From: Pseudo-nitzschia pungens
Lineage: Eukaryota; Bacillariophyta; Bacillariophyceae; Bacillariales; Bacillariaceae
Direction of reading: 5' to 3'
Assembly: GCA_037355855.1 (NCBI GenBank)
Contig: CM074763.1
Span: forward strand, 4,526,001-4,590,000
Length of the DNA stretch: 64,000 nt
Position 1 is the stretch's first letter; each line of letters begins with the position of its first letter. The notes below the pieces were generated by a model. The model was given only the letters and a program-made list of their open reading frames with translations, was not told the origin of the DNA and ran no database searches. Position numbers and translations under genes: made by a program. Below, in pieces: positions 10,662 to 20,251 of this stretch.

Positions 10662-11583
10662 GGTGGACGGGGGGGAGTGCCGCGATTCGTGACGCGATGG
10701 GATGGAATGCGATGGAATGCGATGGGATTCGATTCGCGACGGTGGGATGCGACGCGTTGTTTTTCGTCGCGTGGCTCGCTCGCTCGCTCACTCGATCCAA
10801 AAAGAGATCGGCCGCGATGCTCTCCGTCGGCTCGATCGATCGGAATGTTTCTGTGCGTGCGTTGCCGGATTCCTTCGTTTCCGCAAGATTTGGGAACGAG
10901 GTTTGGCAGCGGGGATTGTCGTTGGTCGTTCGGTTCCGTCAGTCAAAAGTGATGCGAAGGGAAGGCGAGCGAAGCGATGGATTGTTTTTTGAGATTGCAC
11001 AGTAAACCTTTTAAAAGGTTAGTTTGTTTGGTCTGCTGGTCCGCCAGACGCCAGACCCGTTGTGCCTCATCGGAAGAAGAGCCGCGTCGCCCCTGCGAAG
11101 CGACGAACATTCAATCACGAGGTTGGAGTTGCGATCACCCGTAAGCTTACACTAACTTACGTAGTTGTACTGGTACATGGTAAACGTGCGAGGGGAGTCA
11201 CGAGTTCCAAACTATGCTGTGTACCAAAGAACGGTATGCTTACGCTACTCCCCGCAACCACGAAACACCAAAGAATCTCAAATCATCATCACGAACTCGT
11301 CGTCCTGCGCCTCTCTCTCAAATTTTTCACGCGCGTCGAGTGAGGAACGCCGCAACGTGCCGGTAACTTACCGTAGGAACGGAGGACGATCGCTGGCGGC
11401 GAATGAATCAAAACAATCCAAATGCCATCCATCAAAATAATGCAATCCTCGACGCCCGAGACCATTGCCGGGAAGCAAACGAACGAGGAAACGACAATTG
11501 CTGCACGGTAATTATCGTATCGCGCGCACCAAATCACCAAATCACCGAATCACCAAACAACCCACACACACACACCAAACAAC
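10662..11583. promoter_or_regulatory. Divergent intergenic region between bL35 and bL32
   Basis: This spacer of about 920 bp separates two divergent mitoribosomal protein genes. It contains repeats of GATGG/GAATGCGAT near 10690-10730, CGCTCGCT repeats near 10770, and a TTAC/GTAC-rich stretch at about 11130-11180 and 11355-11375 close to bL32. A common promoter is inferred from the layout; no core motif is certain. Confidence 0.4.
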
Positions 11584-12012
11584 ATGATTCGTCCCTCCTC
11601 GTTGTCGTCGTTGTCGTTGTCGTCGTCGTGGATCGCGCGGTGGGCATCCGGCGTCCTCCGAGAGCGCGTTGCCCTGGCGGCGACCGCCACGCTGCCGACC
11701 CATTGGTTCTCCGGCCTTTTCTTCCGGGAGCTTCTCGGTCGTCGATCCGATGCGCCGCCGACCCCGCTGCCGCTCGGCGGGCTCCGGGTCCTTCCCGAAG
11801 CGCAATCGCAATCGCAATCGCAATGGAGCGAACACCTCTGGTTCGCGGTTCCCAAGAGCAAGATTTCCCGGTCCCGGAAGCGAATGAAAACCACCCGCCA
11901 GAAACGGATTCCCCTCAAAAAGAACATCGTCTTTGATCCGCGGACCGGAGAGGTCACCCTCAAGCACAAGCTTCCGTACAACTGGAAAGACTACCTGCCG
12001 AAGGAAGAGTAA
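11584..12012 (+). CDS. MRPL32: Mitochondrial ribosomal protein bL32
   Basis: This is an intronless frame of 142 codons. The first ~90 residues form a long Arg/Ser/Leu-rich targeting and linker region containing a QSQSQSQ repeat from a hexamer microsatellite. The C-terminal ~55 residues carry the bL32 signature AVPKSKISRSRKRMKTTRQK, where VPK-x-K-x-S-x-S-R-K-R-M-R is the family start. It ends in FDPRTGEVTLKHKLPYNW, typical of mitochondrial forms. In yeast and mammals the precursor is cleaved by an m-AAA protease before entering the large subunit; the long leader here fits that, by inference. The zinc-type CxxC pair of some bacterial bL32 proteins is absent. The gene diverges from bL35. Confidence 0.88.
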   Translation: MIRPSSLSSLSLSSSWIARWASGVLRERVALAATATLPTHWFSGLFFRELLGRRSDAPPTPLPLGGLRVLPEAQSQSQSQWSEHLWFAVPKSKISRSRKRMKTTRQKRIPLKKNIVFDPRTGEVTLKHKLPYNWKDYLPKEE

Positions 12013-13155
12013 TTAGGAGTGCGCAACAAACAGAGGTCCTGCGTGGAATGGAATGGTGCGCGCACTCCGCCGCTCGTTGGTGGATTGGATTGGATCGGAG
12101 TGGATCGGATTGGATCGGATCGGATTTGACGCGTTTTGACGCGATTTGACTTGATTTGTGGCGTGGTACAGGTTTGGGGTTGGATGGAAATCAAACAAAT
12201 TGGAATGAAAAGGAACGGAAACGGTGGAACCGAAAGGGAACGGAGAGAAGGGGCGACGGAAGAAAGGGTCGATGGATGCAAGAGTAGGATGGATCGTCGC
12301 GATTGCGAAGTGTTCATTCATTCATTCTTTCGATTCCGAAGCTCCGACCAACTTCGAAAGCCGCAAACCATCGGATGGCAATATCTTCGTAAACGAAAAC
12401 AAACGACCGGGTTCATAGTCTCGTTCGATCGGAGAATTCGATTCAATCCCAACCAGGGAAAGCAACGGAAGCGAGGAAAAACGATGACACTCATAAAAAT
12501 ACTATACGAAACAAGGAAAAGGGACGGACGATGGAAGTCCGGGAGCAAATCTTCTCTAGATGCGTACACAGGGACGAGCATTGCAAAAGCGAGATCGAAA
12601 ACAACATGAAAATACTTCAACAATTAGAAAAACCATTTCACCAATCACGGATACTACAGTAGCTATCTCGAAACGCACGATTGCGTATCGGACTCTAACG
12701 TGGCGTACACCGATGAATCCGCTAGAACGGACGCCAACCCCTGTGGTGCGTGCGTGCGTGTGTGCGTGCTTCCATTGTATCAAAACGAACGATTATGCAA
12801 CACGGTCGTTGGTATCCCTCGACTCGACTCGACTCGACCCGAGTCGTTCGCCGTTCGATGGCATTGTGCTTCTTGCTCCGGACGACCCATCGCGTTTCGA
12901 AAGCGCAATGCCGTTTCCACCACCAAAAATGGAACCGATCGGAATCGCAAGAATCCTTGACCGATCGATAAACATTCGTGCTTCCGTCCGCCGCGGAGAA
13001 ACAATTCGTTTTTCTCTCGAGAGCGACAAACTCGAAACCAACAATCGCGGACCTCGAACCGCAAACTCGTCGACGTGTGCGCGATGAATTCTCAATGGTG
13101 TGCGCAGGCACACACGCACACACGCACACGCACAACACAGGAATCTCGAATGCAA
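12013..13155. other. Intergenic region without supportable gene
   Basis: This region holds a GGATT/GGATC pentamer array near 12080-12125, an ACTCG array near 12818-12835, and CA/CG dinucleotide tracts near 13110-13135. Several medium open frames exist on both strands, but none has a recognisable domain and they overlap one another, so I do not call a gene. Confidence 0.5.
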
Positions 13156-15055
13156 TCACTGAATTGTACGTGAGTGTGTCGTTTCCATCCAGTCGTTTGC
13201 CTCTTTCTCTTCGACGCTATCCTTGGCGTTGTCCAGAGATTGTCGCGCACTGGACTCTTGCGTTACGCTCTGCGTCTTTCTTCTTGCTGCTTTTTTCAAA
13301 TGGGGCGGTAGGTATAGAGCCTTTTTCACTTTCTTGCCAGGATACTGCCAGGGTTGAAACATCGCCCCAGCGGTGTACTTGGCATTTCCATCGACAATCT
13401 TTGGCGCGAAGATAGACTCGATGCCCAAAGCCTTGTAGAGCAATTTCACATAGACGTCTCCCAATTTGATGAGTGATTCGTAGGAGACCAGAACCACATT
13501 ATTGTTTCCATGCAAAAAGGAAGGAGCACTCGATGACGACGACGATAAAGACGCGACGAGTTTGCGAGACCGAACGCTGCTTTTGTCGTCCCGATCAGAG
13601 GCGTCTGTGGATTGTGTTGTTTGGTTGGTTGTTTTGCCGCCGCCGCCGTTGTCGTCGTCGTCGACCAACAATTGGTCGCGCCAGGATTCAAAGGACGGCA
13701 GGGTTTCCTCCAGTATGTATTTGCGAATGGCACGGTCGATGATCTCGGTTCCGACTCGTTCCTCGCGCTCCAATCGCTTCGGATGCGAGCAATGGCCCCT
13801 TCGTGCTCCTTGGGATATCTTCTCGTCCCGTACCACAATGATGAATGTTTGGTCGACACCACGGGACTCGTACCATTCTATGCTCGATACGATGTCCGGA
13901 AGGTAGCGTTGTGGGTACACGACTGTCTGATTGCCCCGATGTTGTTGTTGTTGTTGTTGTCGGGCTAGGAGACCTCCGTTGTTCCAATTCTTCGCCATTT
14001 TGGCCAGACGAATTGTAAAACGCCCAACGGTGTTGTTCGTATCTCTCGCCATTTCCACGCACTGACGACCAACGTTGCTGTTGGTTGTAAAATCACGCGA
14101 ACATTGGGGTGGCAACACAACCCTTTGAATTTTGATCTCTGGATGCTGCAGGCAATTGCTGCCCTGGGGGCATGTCATGTACAAGAGAGAAATGCGTGCG
14201 ATGCGGTGAGTTAGTTCCCGCTTGCTTGCTGTGAGGTCGGTTCCCCTCCCTCTGCCGGTTCGCTCCGCTCCGCTCCGATTTGCAAAAACAATGGAAGCCA
14301 TTCGCAAGGTTTCTTTCCACCACGTGTTCTGTTCTCAACGAGCAGTAGTGATTGTAATATTATTATCATTATTATTTATTCCAATGGATGCGATGCGATG
14401 CACACTCACCCATGGCAACGAAAAATGCTGCACCTGAATCTCGTTGCGATCGTTCTTCTTCGTCGCGTAATGCGCCGATCCCTCCCGGAATTCTTCTGCG
14501 CCGAGCGCTTCGGTGATGGTTTTGGTGACAAATCTTGTCCCGGAAGATTCGAGGCCAATGACCGAAAAAATTCGTTTGGGCAGTATGGAGTTTTTGTCCC
14601 GAACCGGGCTCGATGATTCTTTGCTATTCGGGATTGGCGTTGGCGTTGGCGTTGGTGTTGGCGATGGCGTTGGAGTCAGAGTCGACAACGACGCCGAGTC
14701 CGAGGCGGCGTTGCCTTCTAACGGAACCTCGATGCTGCTGCCGACACGGGTGTCGGCCCCTGTCCGTCGCATAGGGAATTGTGTGCAAGAGTACAAAAAG
14801 ACGACACGCTGTGAGTTGCCTTGCGGTTGCCACGACACCCTGCATTATTATTATTTGTTCTCCGTGCCGACAGGACCGGGCAGCGGGCGGTCATTTCCCT
14901 CCTCCATCGCATCGCCACTTGCATTATGGCTTACGTTTGAATGATTCGAAGGAATCCGATGGACGAATCAAAGACCCAATCAAAAAGTTGAATAGCAACG
15001 ATACTCCCAAGACAATGGGAACAACATGACGCTTTAGAGAAGCAAAGTCCATCAT
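13156..15055 (-). CDS. Membrane-anchored sulfotransferase-like protein
   Basis: Three exons are proposed: 15055-14935, 14819-14410 and 14163-13156. Intron 2 (14409-14164; GTGAGT donor, CCCCCAG acceptor, phase 0) is secure. Intron 1 (14934-14820; GTAAGC donor, CGCAAG acceptor) is the only pairing I found that keeps frame. The result is about 512 residues. Exon 1 gives a short basic N-terminus and one hydrophobic segment (about residues 11-30, HVVPIVLGVSLLFNFLIGSL), suggesting a type II Golgi protein. A Pro/Thr repeat follows (TPTPSPTP). The catalytic part has a P-loop-like IGLESSGTRF, as in the PAPS 5'-phosphosulfate loop, and later FIIVVRDEKIS, resembling the 3'-phosphate-binding strand. Sulfotransferase activity is inferred; acceptor unknown. 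Gln, Asp/Gly and Ser tracts from microsatellites interrupt the C-terminal half. Confidence 0.65.
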
Positions 15056-15843
15056 CGCATTCTGTGCGGGGATTCACTCGTCTCGTGATTGTCGCCTCCG
15101 CCGGTCTCCGGTTCTTTCTGGAGATGCGTTGCCGACAAGTTTTCTCAATACTGTAACTCATGACCTAGGTTCGCTTCTTGGATGCATTTTTTGGTGAACT
15201 GGTTTTCCTTTTGTTTGTTTTTTATTCTTTGTTTTTTATTTTTACACATGTTCTTTGGATCTACTGGAACCGTATCTTGCTACTAAAACTCAAGGAGTGC
15301 TATTCATCTCAAAAAATTGAAATGCAATTATCGCATTGTTCTTTTTGACCTTTTTAACCTTACACTTAAAAAAAATATTATTTCCAACCTTATCGTTCGT
15401 ATCGAACCATGATACGTACAGTAGTTACTTGCACGTATGTGCTGTATATGAAGTAAGGTTTTTTTTACTGTACGGTAAGGTTTACTACGTACTTCGGTGG
15501 AGACTGCAACCGCGACGACATGTACAAAGTGAGTTTTCCGTCCTTTTTTCCTACGAGTACCGTACGGTAACTTAGCACCGAGGCGAAAACAAAAATGGAA
15601 ACATGGCGTTCAATGTCCTATTACCGGTAACCTTCTCCCCGACAGAGTCAAGAGTCCCGTACCGTACATCCGATTTCCATCCGACAAAACGAACCAACAA
15701 CGGCAGTACCAGTACCAGTACCAGTACCAGTACCATAGCCAACAAACCAACCCGCCACCAACCAGAAGCCAATCCCCACCACTTTCGTCCGGAGCATCAA
15801 CAACAACCGCAGCGGTTCACAGCGACACACGCGACATTCCACC
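15056..15843. promoter_or_regulatory. Divergent intergenic region with GTAC-rich segments
   Basis: This spacer of about 790 bp lies between the sulfotransferase-like gene (-) and the U1-C-like gene (+). It contains several TACTGTACGGTAAGG-type stretches (15410-15490, 15555-15575, 15655-15665) and an AGTACC hexamer array at about 15703-15735. No gene is supported. Confidence 0.4.
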
Positions 15844-16674
15844 ATGCCCCGCTTCTTCGACGACTACTCCAACACGTACCTGACCCACGACAGCGCCGCC
15901 GGCCGCAAGCAGCAGCGCCGCGGCTGGAAGTTTCGCGAGAACTTCAAGCTCCACTACCAGAAGCACGTGGTCGAGTGGCAAAAGGGCGAGATGGGACTCG
16001 CCTCGGCCCAGCAGGCCTTCATCCGGGCGCGGGGGAGGGAGGACCCGATGATCCCGCCCCTCCCGGACGGCTGGAAGGAGGACACGGACGAGTGCACCGG
16101 GATTTCCTTTTATCACAACGAGGAGACGGGCGATCGGAGCTGGGTCCGACCGGGCTTTATTCCTCCACCGCCCGGCGGTGGCATGATGAACCGCGGTGGA
16201 GGCGGCGGCGGCGGTCCGATGCCGAATCACCACCACCGCGGAATGGGAATGAATGGAGGAAGCAACCACCACCATTCGGGCGGGAATTACAGCAGCAACA
16301 ACAACCCAAACAACAATCATCGTCCCTACCAAAACCATCGCGGGGGTGGGGGCAACTTTGGCCGCGGGGGACCTCCTCCCCCGCACTTCCACAACCAGCA
16401 GCCGCTTCCCCATCGCCGTCCGGGAGGAGGAGGACCCCCGCCGCCACCCAACATGGGAAACCGGCCGCCGCCTCCCCCCCAGTTTGGGGGAATGCCCCAG
16501 CAGCATCAGCATCCGAATCCGATGCAGCAGCACCAGAGACCCCCGCAGCCCTTTGGACAGCAGCAGCCACCGCCTCCGGGAGGCCAGCTCCGGCCACCAC
16601 CGCCCTTTGGGCAGCAGCAGCCGCCGCGGCCGCCACCCCCGCAGGGTGGCTTTCAGAGACCTCCGGGGTATTGA
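15844..16674 (+). CDS. U1-C-like protein lacking all zinc ligands, fused to a WW domain
   Basis: The frame has 276 codons and no intron. Residues 1-45 align with the N-terminus of spliceosomal U1 snRNP protein C: MPRFFDDYSNTYLTHDS corresponds to the family's MPKFYCDYCDTYLTHDS, and R-x-N-x-K and YQK-x-x-x-E/W follow at the right spacing. In U1-C this segment is a C2H2 matrin-type zinc finger that stabilises U1 pairing with the 5' splice site. Here the four ligand positions are Asp6, Ser9, Gln24 and Phe30 instead of Cys, Cys, His, His, so zinc cannot bind in the usual way. Residues about 71-105 form a WW domain (PLPDGWKE, SFYHNEETGDRSWVRPGF, both signature Trp present), as in spliceosomal PRP40/FBP proteins. 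The C-terminal ~170 residues are Pro/Gly/Gln/His-rich, like the U1-C tail. It may be a divergent U1-C or a paralogue; binding of U1 is inference. Confidence 0.78.
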   Translation: MPRFFDDYSNTYLTHDSAAGRKQQRRGWKFRENFKLHYQKHVVEWQKGEMGLASAQQAFIRARGREDPMIPPLPDGWKEDTDECTGISFYHNEETGDRSWVRPGFIPPPPGGGMMNRGGGGGGGPMPNHHHRGMGMNGGSNHHHSGGNYSSNNNPNNNHRPYQNHRGGGGNFGRGGPPPPHFHNQQPLPHRRPGGGGPPPPPNMGNRPPPPPQFGGMPQQHQHPNPMQQHQRPPQPFGQQQPPPPGGQLRPPPPFGQQQPPRPPPPQGGFQRPPGY

Positions 16675-17036
16675 GAAAGAAACGGAATGGCGATCGAGAA
16701 ACAATTCCCCGCGACTCTTTCTATTTATCAAACAAACAAAAACGTTGGTGTTGGTGTTATCCGCAGACTATTCTTTGGGCACGTTAATCCTACAAGTACC
16801 GATATTACTACCAAAAATGTTGTGGTTCTGTGAACGCCATCCTGGTACAGCAGTACGCCCGAGTGTTGACGACTAGCATTGGTTTTATCATTAGTATTTA
16901 CGTTACTTCTTTTTCATTCACAGAAAGATACTCATTGCTTGCCCAATCTCCCCACTCTGCGATGGAGATTTGGATCCGAATACGAATAGCAATACAATCA
17001 TAATAATGATAACGAAACAGGATTTCAAGGCATCCT
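16675..17036. other. Spacer between U1-C-like and POT1-like 3' ends
   Basis: This is a tail-to-tail spacer of roughly 360 bp. I see nothing beyond an AT-rich stretch near 16880-17010. The true 3' end of the POT1-like gene may lie within or just right of it. Confidence 0.4.
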
Positions 17037-19218
17037 GCTCGGGGCAACCATCCTCGCAACCCTTCCGTGCGGACTTTCGTTCCCGCACAGTAAGTTTGTG
17101 ATGCGCATCGCATGTTGTCCCTGCAAGCGATCAAACTCGTGCAGGGTCGGGTTCCAATCGTTGCCCATTCGACAGTTTATCATTCGCTCCGTCCGTCCAT
17201 CGGCGCTAGTCGCGTGAGAACAAACAGCGGTTTCTCTTCCCCCTCCCCCTCCGCGACAAACATCCGAACGGTGACCAAGCACCGCCTCCAGGAAACCGCA
17301 CCGCCCCGACCCGAGGAACCCGCCTCCTCGCGCCAGCGACCCATCCTCCACCGCTTGTGAACGCTCTCGGTCACCCGAACCGAGAGCGTTCCGGAACGGT
17401 CCGCGACCGTGACGACACGCAGACTGGCATCAGTGTAGCGGCGATCGGCGTCACCCCCGAGGATGACGCGAACCTGCTCCCGTAAACATCGTGGCGGGGG
17501 TTTCGCGGTTTCGAAACCCGGACAGGCCGTTCCCGACCCATCCACCGATGTCCGGAAGAGTCACCGCGGACCCAATAGCGCGGGGTGAGGCAGAGAGCGC
17601 ACCACCGCCGCCCAAGAATTCCGGATTGTACTCGCTGGTCGTTGTGGTCGCGGTCCCGCTGCCGCTGCCGTTGCGGCGAACGCGCTCGTAGTGTTGATAG
17701 AGCAGGCAACTCACCTCGAAATTGTCGGTGGGCAGCGCGACCATCCAACTCTTCCCCTGCAAAAAGATGGCTGATCGGCCGACGAACCAAAACGCGTGGA
17801 ATCATTCGAAGCACGGATCGATGGTTTATGACGGGGACGAGAGTGAGAACAGAAGAAAACAGAACAGAACAGAACAGAACAGAAACACAGGACACGGTCG
17901 AAACTCTGTACAGGACAACGCGTACGGTTGAAGGGCAACCAAACCATACGAAACGTACACCGTATCTCGTTGCCACCCGATGGTTCGGGAATGGTCACGT
18001 TTCGGAGCCGCAAAAATGTTCCAACGGGAACGTGTCGTTCGATCCTATCCCAGTGGGATTTTTCCCAAACCACGACATTGCAGATGCATCCACACAACGA
18101 GAGCGGCACCCCAAGGTTGTCCAGGGAGGCTTGCAGCTCCTGCGATGCGTACATGACTTGCTCGAGAGCCTTTGCCCGAGCCAACCCGTGCCGGACTCCC
18201 GGTTCCGGAGCAAGAAGGTTGGACCGCATCAAGAGACTGTGTTTGCAAAACAAACCGTGAGAAAAAGCAATAGTTTGGTTGGCGGAGAAGCAATGATCGG
18301 GCCCCTCGATGGATGGTGCGGTGCTGCCACTTACGGATCCGAGCGTGATTTTCCCGTGCCATCCCAAACACGCAACAATCCCTGGGGAAGAATGCTCGAA
18401 GACTGGTACCGGAGTTTGTCGACCACCATGACCGTAATGTCTCGGTTCTGCAACCTGGCGACATCGTCCTCCTTTGTGTTCTGCTGGAAATCTGCCAAGG
18501 TGAAGCAGTGTTCGACCTTGATGCTGGGATGTTCCCTCGAGTGTTCCCGAGCCCAGCGCCACAGGGTTTGAGACCGTGCTTCGTCCGATGCATTGAACGT
18601 GAAGGTATTGACGGCGGTGGGCCGAACCCGCCACTTTGTCCCCTCCTTTCGGATCACAACATATTGCGTAGCTATCAATCCCTGCAGCTGTATTTTTTGG
18701 TTCCATATCTTGCATCACGAAGCGTTCAAAATCCAAAAAATCCAAAAAATCCAAAGCATTGTCAGCAGTTTTGCGATTGAGTGTCGAAAAGTAGCCCTTT
18801 GATTGGTAGAACACGCTCAACTGCGTACCTCGAGGACTGCCCTGTGAATCCGTATCACATCTCCCATCCATACCAACTCTGGGAGCAGCCTTCGTTCTTT
18901 GCAAAATATGTTGATGGTCATTGGCGTTTGGCACGAATCATCGATCAGGGTTGCCGAAACCATCCAGTCTCCTCGTCTCGTCATTTTGGGGGGAGTTGCG
19001 GTCTGGACGCAAGCGTACAGATCGACCTTCAGATTGCAACCCTTTCCGGCATCCATGCTCTTCAGAACCAACTCCGATATATCTGCCTGAAATTCGGATC
19101 AGCGTCGCAAAAAGCAACCAAAAAAAAAACAAGGATGAGCAAGCAAACGGGAGGGATCGGTTGCGCGTGCTTGAGTTTGAGTTCCAACGCAAAGTCATGC
19201 ATTACGACGAAACGTACG
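17037..19218 (-). CDS. POT1: POT1/TEBP-alpha-like telomere end-binding protein, OB-fold part
   Basis: Members of this family bind the single-stranded telomeric 3' overhang through tandem OB folds. Exons found: 19086-18335 (OB1 and start of OB2), 18236-17945, 17756-17715, and 17473 onward. Introns have GTAAGT/ACACAG, a weaker GTTTGG/TTGCAG, and GTGAGT/GAGCAG borders. OB1 reads SATLIDDSCQTPMTINIF then LPELVWMGDVIRIHRAVLE, matching the TEBP-alpha/POT1 pattern, with VFYQSKGYFSTL after it. OB2 begins at TFTFNASDE and includes GLLRVWDGTG, VVVWEKSHWDRIERHVPVG and FLRLRNV; GKSWMVALP closes it. Exon 4 (VRVILGGDADRRYTDASL) looks like another OB strand set. Two frame breaks lie in exon 1: the T6 run at 18693-18698 (one base too many) and near 18821-18831. 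The 3' end is unresolved (stop at 17180 in one frame, 17025 in another). Confidence 0.8.
19087..19217 (-). other. Intron joining the low-complexity N-terminal exon to POT1 OB1
   Basis: Read on the minus strand, this 131-bp stretch starts GTACGT and ends with a T-rich tract followed by ATTTCAG. Both borders are phase 0 and join SASYSRL to ADISELVLKSMDAG. The tyrosine-containing lead-in to OB1 is as expected for POT1/TEBP-alpha. The quality of both splice sites is the main evidence that the upstream exon belongs to the same gene. Confidence 0.65.
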
Positions 19219-20213
19219 AGTCGTGAATACGACGCGGATTGCCCATTCGATACTCGTTCGGCAATCCCTTCAAACAACATTGGTTCCACCGGTTTTGGTA
19301 CTTCGTCGTCGTCGTCGTCGTCGTCGTGTCCCGGAGCGCGGGGCTGGACTTCCCCCTTTTGGTTTCGCACGTGAACAGCTGGCCTGTTGTCTGGATGCGC
19401 AGAAGATTGCCGATTGGTGGTAGTATTGGTGGTAGTATCTTCGGTGGCAGCAGTAGTAATGGTGGTGGTGGTTGCGGTGGTAGTGGTAGAAACCGCTGCC
19501 AAGGTATGGGCATGCGCCGGAGCCACCGTTCCGACTTGATTTTTCTTCTTTTGGTTTGCTCTGTGTTTCCGGAATGTATCCCAGCTGCGCTGCAATGGGC
19601 TGATGGTCTCGCCCACAACGGCATTCGTGTCCGCATTTGTCTCGGCAGTTTCCGGGCCCGCAGGTTGTCCGTGTTGCGATTGTCGCCGAGAACCCACGGG
19701 GTGGGACAGCGGAAACTCGTTTTCGCTTTCGTTTCCATTTTCGAGGACGCGTCTCGACAGAACCAGCTCGGACGATGCTTCCAGGTAGTGCTTTGACTCC
19801 CGAAAGACAGTGGTGCCCTGAGGACTTGTTGTGACGGTCGTTTCTCGAAAGACGGGCGAGAAACGGATTTCCAGTTCGTCGGAATCGAAGCGAATGTGAT
19901 TGTCGTTTTCGTTTTCATCTGCGTCGTTTTTGTGTTTGTGTTTGTTTTTTCTGTTTTCGCTGTCGTTTTCGCTGTCGTTTTCGCTGTCGTTTTCGTCCTC
20001 GTTCGGTCTGTGCTGCGGCGGTCGTTTGTGGTGCTGCGCTGTCGATTTGTCCCCGATGCAGAGGCAGTATTCCACGAATTGTTGCCGTTCCCTCCAATTT
20101 CTGGGATCGCAGCTCCGCGGAAAAATGCAAATGGCAGGAACGTTGGACACGCTCATGACAACGTCGATCATCTCGATGGTAGTCCTGGTCGTTTCGGTGG
20201 CGGGGCCGGCAGC

Positions 20214-20251
<38 letters not shown>

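Noticed and set aside
9871..10800. 309-codon minus-strand frame over the bL35 locus
   Set aside because: Low-complexity, and it lies in another frame from the spliced bL35 exons, which match a known family.
15603..16787. 394-codon frame overlapping the U1-C-like gene
   Set aside because: Different register of the same GC-rich, repeat-rich stretch; only the 15844 frame shows U1-C and WW motifs.
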